Part shown: in pieces, positions 33,630-41,966 of the stretch
Numbering within the stretch: the first letter of the stretch is position 1
How the letters are laid out: every line of letters starts with the position of its first letter
DNA from: CAINVV01 sp031432175
GTDB lineage: Bacteria > Bacteroidota > Bacteroidia > Bacteroidales > Prolixibacteraceae
Length of the DNA stretch: 64,000 nucleotides
NCBI GenBank assembly: GCA_964358545.1
Contig: CAYHQN010000006.1
Location: 6,278 to 70,277, forward strand
Direction of reading: 5' to 3'
The notes under the pieces: model-generated
Seen by the model: the letters and a program-made list of their open reading frames with translations, nothing else
Databases searched by the model: none
What the model was told of the DNA's origin: nothing
Made by a program: the position numbers and the translations under genes

Positions 33630-34936
33630 CTTTCTATACAAATTTGTTTGAGATAATCCTCTACTGCCGCGTAGCTTACGGTTGTCCCGTTAAACTGGCT
33701 GATAACCCTTTCCCGCTCTGTGTGACTCACATGAAGCTGGTTGAGAATATTGAACAAGTGCATTTTCATGTGCCCCTCCTGAATGCCGGTGGTAATCAGG
33801 GATGCAATGGCCGAAAAGTTATTGGCCAGGCCGGAGGCTGCTGCGATCATCATCAGCTTCCGGGCATCCGGATAATTCATGATGGCCAATGTTTTTTCAA
33901 TTACCGGATGAATCTGGGTAATCCCGCCAACTGTCCCAACCGCCAATGGCAGTTCAAGTTCGCACCTGAAAGTTTCATCCGTCAGTTGAATCGTCGTTAA
34001 ACCCCTGTATCTCCCATCTTTGGAAGCATAGGCATGTACGGACGCGGCCGTTGCTCTCCAATCATTACCAGTAGCCAGGAGTACGGCATCCACGCCATTC
34101 ATAATCCCTTTGTTGTGGGTTACTGCTCTCGAAATGTCCAGGTTGGAAATGTCAACAGCCTGTTTGAACTTTGTTGCGAAAGCATGACCTGTCAGCTCCT
34201 TGTGCCACTCCGTCAGACTAGTGACCGGACATTCAACAAAGCATCTGACGATACAATCAGGGGTATAATTGGAAAGTATAGACATAATGATCTGTACACT
34301 ATTTTCACCGGAATTCAGTTCGGGCAGCTGCTTCAAAACAGCGGCAATGGTTTCGAGACAGCTGTTGATAAAATTGGCCCCCATAGCGTCTGCAGTTTCG
34401 AATGAAACATCTATCTGGTAATAATCAGGTAGTTCTGATGTTTTATCGAGAAGTTGTATCTCTGTGATGCCACATCCCCTTTGTCTCATTTTCTCAGTCA
34501 ATTCGTTGGTGGCGAGGAGTAATTTTTGTCTGATTTCTGGAAATATTTTTGAAATTCTATTGGCGTTTCCTTTCCAGGTGAAATGTACCTGGCCCTTTTT
34601 GGCCATTGATTCTACAACTGCCCTGAAGCCACCCCTGGTGGCCCAGTATTTTGCCGCTTTTGAGGCTGCGGCTACTACAGAACTCTCCTCTGTAACGAAA
34701 GGTACCATGAAGGATTCACCATTGATCAGAATATGGGGGACAATGCCCATTGGAATAGGAAAGTTACCGATGTAATTTTCGATCATATCGCTGAACAACG
34801 CCTGTTGCTCCTTTCCGGGAGCGCAATAGTCATCAAAACTGTCCTCTTTTACGGCAGTCAAAGATGAGTTTTTAACGATATAGTTAATCCTTTGTAACCG
34901 GTCCAGTTTGGAAAAGCCGGCAAATTGAGTCGTCAT
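33626..34936 (-). CDS. mvaA: HMG-CoA reductase, class II
   Basis: A 436-residue enzyme for the interconversion of HMG-CoA and mevalonate. It resembles the Pseudomonas mevalonii class II form: Glu83/Glu84 in PFVTEESSVVAA, the DAMGANFIN segment (183-191), Lys276 in THNKGIMNGVDAV, Asp292 in TGNDWRA and His393 in GHMKMHLFN are the expected catalytic residues. Class II enzymes are catabolic in Pseudomonas but biosynthetic in several other bacteria; because it is joined here to mevalonate kinase, decarboxylase and isomerase genes, the biosynthetic direction is likely. The start lies 1 nt from the isomerase stop. Confidence 0.95.
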   Translation of the reverse strand: MTTQFAGFSKLDRLQRINYIVKNSSLTAVKEDSFDDYCAPGKEQQALFSDMIENYIGNFPIPMGIVPHILINGESFMVPFVTEESSVVAAASKAAKYWATRGGFRAVVESMAKKGQVHFTWKGNANRISKIFPEIRQKLLLATNELTEKMRQRGCGITEIQLLDKTSELPDYYQIDVSFETADAMGANFINSCLETIAAVLKQLPELNSGENSVQIIMSILSNYTPDCIVRCFVECPVTSLTEWHKELTGHAFATKFKQAVDISNLDISRAVTHNKGIMNGVDAVLLATGNDWRATAASVHAYASKDGRYRGLTTIQLTDETFRCELELPLAVGTVGGITQIHPVIEKTLAIMNYPDARKLMMIAAASGLANNFSAIASLITTGIQEGHMKMHLFNILNQLHVSHTERERVISQFNGTTVSYAAVEDYLKQICIER

Positions 34937-34937
34937 T

Positions 34938-36005
34938 TTAAGTGCTGCTATTTTTGTTCTGGATTTTCAATGTTAGAAAGCTTTTTGCCATATTGTATCC
35001 CTCAATCTGATCCGAAATAAACTGCTGAAGATCTGAATAATTACCCCTGCTGTATCTCAAAAACAGGGATGCCTGAGCATAAATTGCCGGGATGATTGAT
35101 TTTTGTGTCAGGTAATATCCATCCAGATAATCGTGGATACCACCGGATATGATTAACTGGTTGCAGGCAATCTGATAACCATTGAGTACCATATTGTTAA
35201 TGATGTCGACCATTTCGTTAGCTGTAACGCCAACATTCACAAATGGTTGATATTTTCTTGTTTGAATAGTTGAAGTCCGGCTGTTTTCAATCTTTGAAAA
35301 ATTGGTTCCCCCGAAAGCGCCAAATTCGATAGCTGCCAGGGGAAGTTGCATCAGCCGGTGTATGCTCTTTGGTCCGAATCCTTGCCCGACTTCTTTAACA
35401 ATTATCTGGAAATCTGTTATCTCCAATAGTTTCTCGATGGTTTCAACAGGAGGATGGTGAATGATGTTACCCTCGGGCTGGATCCACTCCTGCAGTGGAT
35501 TGACATGAATGATCAATCCATCCGCTTTTAGCCTGTCTACAAGACGACGGAGGGAATCAGTCTCTTTTTTTGCCAGGATCTCCTCAACCTGCGCAATTCC
35601 AAGGTTGGCAAAGAGTGGATAATTGTCTCCGATAATCGGACGCATGTTAAAATCGTCGAATAGAGAATTGTCTGATAGCAACATTCTGCAGGAGCCCAGT
35701 CCCATACCCAGCCCGAATTCGTTACAGGCCATCGCCAGATTTCGGTTGATGGCGCCGGAGAGGCCGTGTCCGCCTGTCATACTTGACACCCAGATTGGGA
35801 CTTTCATTTTCTTCCCGGCAAACGAAATTGGATCCGGGTCGCCTTTAGGAAACCCTGAAATCATCGGCTCATAGAAGAACCGGCTATCCAACTCATTGAC
35901 GCCTGTTTGCGATTGAATTGCCAGATTGATATGGTCCGATTTGCGATCCATATTCTCCTGGGCAACCAATAGTCCGGATTCTTCTGCCTGAAAGACTGTT
36001 TTCAT
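34938..36005 (-). CDS. fni: Isopentenyl-diphosphate delta-isomerase, type 2
   Basis: About 355 residues, an FMN- and NADPH-dependent TIM-barrel enzyme that interconverts IPP and DMAPP. Key features: RKSDHINLA near residue 22, the flavin-binding SSMTGGHG near 75, GLGMGLGSCRMLL near 100, HVNPLQEWIQPEGN near 170 and ISGGIHDYLD near 285. The frame opens with a TTG at 36017; the ATG at 36005 is chosen. It links the acyl-CoA branch upstream and the mevalonate branch downstream, with gaps of 18 and 1 nt. Confidence 0.93.
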   Translation of the reverse strand: MKTVFQAEESGLLVAQENMDRKSDHINLAIQSQTGVNELDSRFFYEPMISGFPKGDPDPISFAGKKMKVPIWVSSMTGGHGLSGAINRNLAMACNEFGLGMGLGSCRMLLSDNSLFDDFNMRPIIGDNYPLFANLGIAQVEEILAKKETDSLRRLVDRLKADGLIIHVNPLQEWIQPEGNIIHHPPVETIEKLLEITDFQIIVKEVGQGFGPKSIHRLMQLPLAAIEFGAFGGTNFSKIENSRTSTIQTRKYQPFVNVGVTANEMVDIINNMVLNGYQIACNQLIISGGIHDYLDGYYLTQKSIIPAIYAQASLFLRYSRGNYSDLQQFISDQIEGYNMAKSFLTLKIQNKNSST

Positions 36006-36023
36006 GAAGAGAGTCAATTAAAT

Positions 36024-37166
36024 CTATACAATATGGCGTGAAATGACCATTTTAAGAATTTCAGAGGTCCCTTCACCAATCTGAAGCAACCGCTGATCGC
36101 GGTAAAATCTTTCGATATGGTTTTCACGCAAGAATCCGTAGGCACCATGAATCTGAAGTGATTCATCAGAAACCTCCTTGGCTATCTCGGAACAATAGAG
36201 TTTCGAAATTGCTGCCTGTTTGGCAAATGGTAATCCTGCATCTTTTAAGCGGCAGGCATGGTAAAGGGTATTTCTTGCCAACTCAATTTTTTTGGCCATC
36301 TCGGCCAGTTTGAACGATATAGCCTGAAATTCCACCAGTTTTTTCCCGAATTGTTTACGTTTTTTGGCATATTCTACAGCCATTTCAAAGGCTCCCTGAG
36401 CAAGTCCGAGCCCTATGGCCGCAATAGAAAGTCTGCCGGCATCAAGGGTCGAAAGCATGATTTTCATCCCTTCACCCCGGTTTCCAAGCAGGTTGGCAGC
36501 GGGAACGATACAATTGTCAAAATTTAATTTGCCGTTATCCACTGCCCGCCACATCAACTTCCCCTTAATCGGTTCGGTGGAATATCCGGGAATGGAGCGA
36601 TCTACCAATATGACGGATAGTTCCTTCTCCCCGTTCTTCAAATCCGTGATAGCCTGAAGCGTTATACCGGCGGCAATTGCCGAGGAGCTGTTGGTGATAA
36701 ATACCTTGGAACCGTTGATGATCCATTGATCCTGCACCAGCCTTGCTTCGGTTTCAACCCCTTTGGCATCAGAACCTGCATTGGTTTCTGTCAGTCCAAA
36801 TGCCCATGTTTTCCTGCCTGTACACAACCCGGGCAGGTATTTCAGCCGTTGTTCCTCGGTTCCATAGTGATAGATCGGGGCAATTCCCAGCGAGTTGTGT
36901 GCTGCCACTGTAGCTGCAGGTGAGCTGTCGACCCGTGCCATCTCTTCAATCGCGATAATGTAGTAGAGATAGTCGAGCCCCTGGCCCCCATACGCTTTAG
37001 GCAGGGTAATGCCAAACAACCCGGCTTCACCCATCTTTTGAGCCAATTCCACAGGAAACTCCTCTTTTTTATCCTGTTCAATGGCAATAGGTTTGATTAC
37101 GAGCTCTGAAAATGCCCTGATCCTTTTTCTGTATTCAATTGTACAGTTTTCTAATAATTCATTCAT
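36024..37166 (-). CDS. Acyl-CoA dehydrogenase, probable isovaleryl-CoA oxidation
   Basis: A 380-residue FAD-dependent dehydrogenase. It contains WAFGLTETNAGSDAKG near 125, IAAIGLGLAQGAFE near 235 and IGEGTSEI near 363. The catalytic Glu is most likely Glu365, at the position used by medium- and short-chain enzymes. Classical isovaleryl-CoA dehydrogenases carry their base in a different helix and have Ala at this position, so this is not a canonical one. Placed 1 nt after the carboxylase alpha subunit in a leucine-type operon, it most likely makes 3-methylcrotonyl-CoA from isovaleryl-CoA, though other short branched substrates cannot be excluded. Electrons would go to ETF, which is not encoded here. 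Confidence 0.85.
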   Translation of the reverse strand: MNELLENCTIEYRKRIRAFSELVIKPIAIEQDKKEEFPVELAQKMGEAGLFGITLPKAYGGQGLDYLYYIIAIEEMARVDSSPAATVAAHNSLGIAPIYHYGTEEQRLKYLPGLCTGRKTWAFGLTETNAGSDAKGVETEARLVQDQWIINGSKVFITNSSSAIAAGITLQAITDLKNGEKELSVILVDRSIPGYSTEPIKGKLMWRAVDNGKLNFDNCIVPAANLLGNRGEGMKIMLSTLDAGRLSIAAIGLGLAQGAFEMAVEYAKKRKQFGKKLVEFQAISFKLAEMAKKIELARNTLYHACRLKDAGLPFAKQAAISKLYCSEIAKEVSDESLQIHGAYGFLRENHIERFYRDQRLLQIGEGTSEILKMVISRHIV

Positions 37167-37167
37167 T

Positions 37168-39207
37168 TTAATCTTCTAAAAATATAAGTGGCATCCGGTC
37201 AGTGACCTGGGCTCCCACACTGACAGTAATTTTTCTTACTCTGGCATCTTTGTGCGAAAGAATTTTGTTTTCTGATTTCATCGCTTCAATAATGAACAAT
37301 GGATCATTTTTTTTAATCAGCTGGTTTTCTTTGACAAAGATTTCCAGTATTTTGCCATGCATCGGAGCGGTTATTTCGGCTGTTTCAACCTCTGTTTCGC
37401 TTGCTGGATGGACGCTGGTTTTTGGATGATTTTTTAGCAATCCGGGGAAAGCTATGTGGTGTTGAGCGTTTTCATGGACGATACTTAGGTCCCCCTGTTG
37501 ACCGAACGGATAAAAAAATCTTTTTGTAAGCCTGTTAATTGAAATTTCAATAGAGTTTTCTGACATGTTCGTTGCCTTGAATTCTGTTTTTGCTCCGTTC
37601 CACACATGGTATGGATTTGATTTGTCGTTGACATTAAACTGTATGTGATACAACTGACCATCGATAGCCAAGGCAGTGGGTGGTGATGTTAGTCTCCAGT
37701 ATCCAAGGTGTTTCCACGGATCAATGTCAGTTTTACCGTCGATTTTCAGGTAATTCTTTGCCACCGCAACCGCAATCAAATAAATCAATCCGGGTCGGCT
37801 TGTTTGTTCATCGGCGTAACTGATCAGGGACAAATGATTGTATTTGCAGAATTCAACCGAAATATTGTTCTGTTGGTACTGTTCATGGGCGAGTATCCTC
37901 TCAAGGTATTTTGCATTGGTTTCAGGACCAATAACATTCAACTCCCTGAGACTGTTTTGTAACAGATTGATCGCTTGTTTGCGGTCCGCACCCCTGGCGA
38001 TCAGTTTGAGCAACAATGGGTCAAACTGTTTTCCGGTAGAATGTTTAAGGTTTAAATCCGCTTCTACCCTCAGATCAGGATGCTCCGGCATATTGATGTA
38101 GTGTAATTCAGCAGAGGATGGTGTAAACTCTTTAGCCGGATCTTCCGTGTAAACCCGTAGCTCAATTGCGTGTCCTTTAACGTTTACCTCTTCCTGTGTG
38201 AAGGAAAGCGGCAATCCGGAAGCGATTCTTAACTGTTCAGCGACAATATCAATTCCAGTGATCTGTTCGGTGACAGCATGTTCAACCTGAATCCGTGGAT
38301 TCATCTCCATAAAGAAATAGTTTCCGGACTCGTCGACCAGAAATTCAATGGTACCTGCACCCTTGTAGTTAACTGCTTTCCCGATTTTTAAGGCGGCAGC
38401 CAGTAAACTTGCACGTAGATCAGGTGTTAAAAACATTGCCGGCGCTTCTTCTATAATTTTTTGATGGTTTCGCTGAATGGAACACTCCCGCTCATACAAA
38501 TGAATGAGCCGACCATACTGATCACCCAACAGTTGTACCTCAACATGACGGGCATTCCTGATCTGTTTCTCGAGAAAAACTGCTCCGTTCCCAAAATAGT
38601 TCAAGGCTGTACGAGAGGATTGTCCTGCCTGTTTGATGAGCTCCTCCTTGTTTCGGACAATTTTCATCCCTTTGCCACCACCACCATGGGAAGCCTTAAT
38701 CAAAGCCGGATATTCAATTGGTCCATTGGCAGTTATTCCGGGGAATTCAATTTTGTGACTGACAACAACAGGAATCCCAATATTGGCTGCCAGTCGTTTT
38801 GCTTCAGGTTTGTTTCCCATCAGCTCGAGTACCTCAGGACCCGGACCTACAAAAATGATCTGATTCTCTTCACAGGCCCTGGCCAAACCTGAATTTTCAG
38901 AAAGAAATCCATAACCCGGATGGATAGCACGCGAGCCTGTCGAAAGCGCAATCCCGATGATTCGGTCTATGTTCAGAAAAGTTGAACTCAGTTCGTCATT
39001 TCCAAGAGAGACTTTCTCGTCAGCCAGCATGACATAGCCTGAATCTTTCTCAGCTTCCGTATAGATGGCAACAGTCCTGATTCCCAGCTTCTTTGCCGAT
39101 TTGATAATGCGCAAAGCTATTTCACCCCTGTTCGCCACCAACAATTTGTCCAGCAAGGCCATTGACTTATTATTGTTTAAACTTATCGTTTTTGGATCCG
39201 GCTTCAT
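37168..39207 (-). CDS. Methylcrotonyl-CoA carboxylase alpha subunit (biotin carboxylase plus BCCP)
   Basis: About 679 residues. Biotin carboxylase domain: KLLVANRGEIALRI near 22-35, the ATP-grasp loop KASHGGGGKGMKIV near 175, and EMNPRIQVEHAVTE near 305. A BT-like linker follows, then a C-terminal biotinyl domain with EAMKSEN, the biotin lysine being about 36 residues from the C-terminus. The usual BCCP motif is AMKM; Ser after Lys is unusual. The length fits the alpha subunit of 3-methylcrotonyl-CoA carboxylase. An internal ATG (MALLDKL, 39162) could also be the start. It follows the hydratase gene by 8 nt; the beta subunit is encoded at 40041. Confidence 0.88.
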   Translation of the reverse strand: MKPDPKTISLNNNKSMALLDKLLVANRGEIALRIIKSAKKLGIRTVAIYTEAEKDSGYVMLADEKVSLGNDELSSTFLNIDRIIGIALSTGSRAIHPGYGFLSENSGLARACEENQIIFVGPGPEVLELMGNKPEAKRLAANIGIPVVVSHKIEFPGITANGPIEYPALIKASHGGGGKGMKIVRNKEELIKQAGQSSRTALNYFGNGAVFLEKQIRNARHVEVQLLGDQYGRLIHLYERECSIQRNHQKIIEEAPAMFLTPDLRASLLAAALKIGKAVNYKGAGTIEFLVDESGNYFFMEMNPRIQVEHAVTEQITGIDIVAEQLRIASGLPLSFTQEEVNVKGHAIELRVYTEDPAKEFTPSSAELHYINMPEHPDLRVEADLNLKHSTGKQFDPLLLKLIARGADRKQAINLLQNSLRELNVIGPETNAKYLERILAHEQYQQNNISVEFCKYNHLSLISYADEQTSRPGLIYLIAVAVAKNYLKIDGKTDIDPWKHLGYWRLTSPPTALAIDGQLYHIQFNVNDKSNPYHVWNGAKTEFKATNMSENSIEISINRLTKRFFYPFGQQGDLSIVHENAQHHIAFPGLLKNHPKTSVHPASETEVETAEITAPMHGKILEIFVKENQLIKKNDPLFIIEAMKSENKILSHKDARVRKITVSVGAQVTDRMPLIFLED

Positions 39208-39215
39208 CAATTAAA

Positions 39216-39998
39216 TCACCAATTGGGTTTTCTTTTCTCTAAAAATGCTGAAAAGCCCTCCTGAGCTTCAGGAGAGACTCTTATCTGAGCCAATAAACCT
39301 GGGATATGGTCCATCGTTTCACGCATTGATTGCATGGTTAACCGGTTAATCAACCGTTTAGAAGCTACAATTGCCTCTCTTCCGTTTGCCCCCATTTGGA
39401 TCAACAGACCACTTAAGTAATAGTCTAATGTCTCAGATGAAGAAAAGGAATGATTCAGCAATCCATATTTAACAGCCTCATCTCCATTAAAACTTCTGGC
39501 TGAAAAAATAAGCTCTTTCAGATCGCAGGTCCTGATTTTCTGCAACAAATAGGGTGTGATCGTTGCTGCAGCCATTCCAATTCTGGTTTCACTTAAAGAG
39601 AATCTGGAGTTGGACAGGCCAAAAGCCAGGTCACAAACTGCTACCAACCCGTTTCCACCACCAAAAACATTACCATGAACCACTGCTATCACGATTTTAC
39701 TGCAGTGAAAGATTACACTGAACATCTTCGACAGCTCTTCACTCTCTTTCAGGTTCTCCTCCTTATCAAGTGAAAATGCATTTTTCATCCACTGGAGATC
39801 GGCTCCTGAACAAAATGATCGACCTTGCCCCCTGATGACAACAAACCTTACTTCATTCATCTCCTCCAGACGAGAGAAAAATGAGGATAATTCGCGTATC
39901 ATTTTGCTATTCAAAGCATTGTGAACCTCTGGCCGTGAAAGCCACAAGGTTACACCTAGGCCATCAAGTTCAGCCCGAATCGTTTGATAGTTGTCCAT
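39216..39998 (-). CDS. Methylglutaconyl-CoA hydratase (enoyl-CoA hydratase family)
   Basis: A 260-residue crotonase-fold enzyme. The oxyanion-hole region is FCSGADLQWMK at about 62-72 and the second conserved loop is VHGNVFGGGNGLVAVCDLAF near 110-130, followed by SETRIGMAAATITPYL. The GADLQWMK and ATITPYL elements are those I associate with 3-methylglutaconyl-CoA hydratases, which form HMG-CoA. It lies between the genes for the two methylcrotonyl-CoA carboxylase subunits, which supports this reading. Confidence 0.85.
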   Translation of the reverse strand: MDNYQTIRAELDGLGVTLWLSRPEVHNALNSKMIRELSSFFSRLEEMNEVRFVVIRGQGRSFCSGADLQWMKNAFSLDKEENLKESEELSKMFSVIFHCSKIVIAVVHGNVFGGGNGLVAVCDLAFGLSNSRFSLSETRIGMAAATITPYLLQKIRTCDLKELIFSARSFNGDEAVKYGLLNHSFSSSETLDYYLSGLLIQMGANGREAIVASKRLINRLTMQSMRETMDHIPGLLAQIRVSPEAQEGFSAFLEKRKPNW

Positions 39999-40040
39999 GG
40001 TTTTATTGATGAGGATTGCTTTATAATTGTGCCTAAAGTT

Positions 40041-41666
40041 TTACATTCTGAATACTCCATTTCGTGGTGGAGCCGTTTTTTTGTTGGAGGCGATTGAAAT
40101 TGCCAGTCCTACAACCGCCCTGGTATCGAGCGGATCAATAATTCCATCGTCCCAGAGTCGAGAGGTACTGAAGTAGGCACTGCTTTCGTCTTCAAATCTT
40201 TTTACGAGATCTTCGTTGTTATTCCCCTTGATTGCGTCGAGAACATCCTGGGCCTGTTGCCCGCCCATCACACCGATCCTTGCATTGGGCCACATGAAAA
40301 GGAAATCCGGATTATAAGCTCTCCCTGCCATTGCATAGTTTCCAGCACCGAACGACCCGCCGATAATGACGGTGATTTTTGGAACTACGGTTGTTGCAAC
40401 GGCATGAATCAACTTGGCTCCATTGCGGGCAATCCCTTCGTGCTCATATCTCTTCCCAACAATAAATCCGGAGATGTTTTGAAGGAAGAGGAGAGGTATC
40501 TTTCGGAAATTGCATATTTCAATAAAATGGGCCCCTTTTAGTGATGCCTCTGAAGTCAGAAATCCGTTATTCGCGATAATCCCGACAGGAAATCCCATGA
40601 TCCTTGCGTATCCGGTTACAAGTGTTGAACCATAATTCTTTTTAAACTCCTCAAACTTGCTTCCGTCTGTTATTCTTGCAATAATTTCATAGATATCAAC
40701 GGGTTTTCTTAAATCAATAGGGGCAAAACCATAAATATCATGGGGGTTATAGGCAGGTTCTTCGATGGCATGCAGTTCGTAAGGCTGAGATTCGTTGGCG
40801 GGAATTAGTTCCAGAATATTCCGGCAAATTCTTATAGCATCTACCTCATTTTCTGCCAAATGATCGGCAACACCTGATATGCAGGTGTGGACCATGGCCC
40901 CACCAAGCTCTTCAGCGGTAACCTCTTCCCCTGTTGCAGCCTTTACCAGGGGAGGACCACCAATAAATATGGTTCCCCGGTTCCTGACGATGATGGTTTC
41001 GTCACTCATCGCAGGTACATAGGCCCCTCCAGCAGTACATGATCCCATCACGATGGATAACTGGGGTATTCCTTCTGCCGACATGTGAGCCTGGTTGTAA
41101 AAGATCCGGCCAAATCCATCACGGTCAGGGAAAATGTTTGCCTGTTCCGGTAAAAAAATTCCGCCGGTGTCGACCAGATAGATGCAAGTCAGATGATTGA
41201 GCAGTGCAATCTCCTGTGCCCGAAGATGTTTCTTTACCGTCTCGCTAACATAGGTGCCTCCCTTAACCGTTGCATCATTGGCAACGATCATGCACATTTT
41301 GCCATGAATTTTACCGATTCCGGTAACAATACCTGCCGATGGAAACTGACCGTCATACTGACCAAAGGCTGCCAAAACTGAGAGTTCCAGAAATGGGGTA
41401 TTTTCATCGATCAGCAATTCAATTCTGCTTCGTGCATCCATTTTCCCACGTGACCGGTGCCTGATCACTGCCGGATCATTGTCGCGACTGAGAACACTGT
41501 TCATTCTTGCCCGAAAAGTGTTCATTACTTCCAGATATGCATCAACCTTTTCTATAAACCGATCTTCTGTGGTATTTGGATTAATTGTGAGTAGATTCAA
41601 TGTTTTATATTTTTCCATCATCAAATTCCTGCCTGGAATTGTATCAAACCCTTGCCTGTAATGCAT
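40041..41666 (-). CDS. Methylcrotonyl-CoA carboxylase beta subunit (carboxyltransferase)
   Basis: A 541-residue carboxyltransferase that moves the carboxyl group from biotin to 3-methylcrotonyl-CoA. Features: the N-terminal carboxyltransferase half (RSRGKMDARSRIELLID, then ANDATVKGGTYVSETVKKH), GSCTAGGAYVPAMSDE and IFIGGPPLVKAATGEEV, and the C-terminal half with FLQNISGFIVGKRYEHEGI and GGSFGAGNYAMAGRAYNP. These segments match the methylcrotonyl-CoA rather than the propionyl-CoA enzyme. Start: the frame opens at 41666; an ATG pair at 41621/41618 (MMEKYKTL) is a good alternative. It is the first gene of the operon; a promoter candidate lies at 41747-41775. Confidence 0.9.
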   Translation of the reverse strand: MHYRQGFDTIPGRNLMMEKYKTLNLLTINPNTTEDRFIEKVDAYLEVMNTFRARMNSVLSRDNDPAVIRHRSRGKMDARSRIELLIDENTPFLELSVLAAFGQYDGQFPSAGIVTGIGKIHGKMCMIVANDATVKGGTYVSETVKKHLRAQEIALLNHLTCIYLVDTGGIFLPEQANIFPDRDGFGRIFYNQAHMSAEGIPQLSIVMGSCTAGGAYVPAMSDETIIVRNRGTIFIGGPPLVKAATGEEVTAEELGGAMVHTCISGVADHLAENEVDAIRICRNILELIPANESQPYELHAIEEPAYNPHDIYGFAPIDLRKPVDIYEIIARITDGSKFEEFKKNYGSTLVTGYARIMGFPVGIIANNGFLTSEASLKGAHFIEICNFRKIPLLFLQNISGFIVGKRYEHEGIARNGAKLIHAVATTVVPKITVIIGGSFGAGNYAMAGRAYNPDFLFMWPNARIGVMGGQQAQDVLDAIKGNNNEDLVKRFEDESSAYFSTSRLWDDGIIDPLDTRAVVGLAISIASNKKTAPPRNGVFRM

Positions 41667-41746
41667 TTGTGCTATATGGTAAGATATTCGTAATCAGGTG
41701 TATAAATCAAAATAATTTGATAAATATTATTTAGACTTAATAATGA

Positions 41747-41775
41747 TAAAGATAGAACTAAATTTTGTAATCAAA
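41747..41775 (-). promoter_or_regulatory. Putative promoter of the leucine-to-isoprenoid operon
   Basis: On the minus strand TTTG (41775-41772) is followed after 17 nt by TATCTTTA (41754-41747), seven of eight -7 box positions. The leader to the first gene would be about 75-120 nt. The whole region is AT-rich, so chance matches are possible. Confidence 0.4.
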
Positions 41776-41800
41776 CCAATTATGAATTAATTTTATTATA

Positions 41801-41956
41801 ATGGCATCTTCACTTACTTATCAAGAAAAATCGGTAAAATTGTCAAAGGATCACATCCGGGATTTTCATGGCAATTTCCAAATCTCTTTAAAGGTCGGAT
41901 CAACAGACCCGAGTCTCTTAGCCCTTTTTGATATCCTGGCTCCGTTTAACTACTAA
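41801..41956 (+). CDS. Possible 51-residue small protein
   Basis: In the 300-nt divergent gap, an ATG at 41801 opens a frame of 51 codons (begins MASSLTYQEKSVKLSKD, ends ILAPFNY, TAA at 41954) that stops 10 nt before the GH92 start. Composition is protein-like, with no signal or membrane segment. No clear Shine-Dalgarno sequence precedes it and I do not recognise it. It could be a leader peptide for GH92 or a chance frame. Confidence 0.35.
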   Translation: MASSLTYQEKSVKLSKDHIRDFHGNFQISLKVGSTDPSLLALFDILAPFNY

Positions 41957-41966
41957 CTAATTGATA

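Noticed and set aside
33512..34000. Plus-strand frame of 162 codons
   Set aside because: Antisense to the GHMP kinase and HMG-CoA reductase genes, both with conserved active-site residues.
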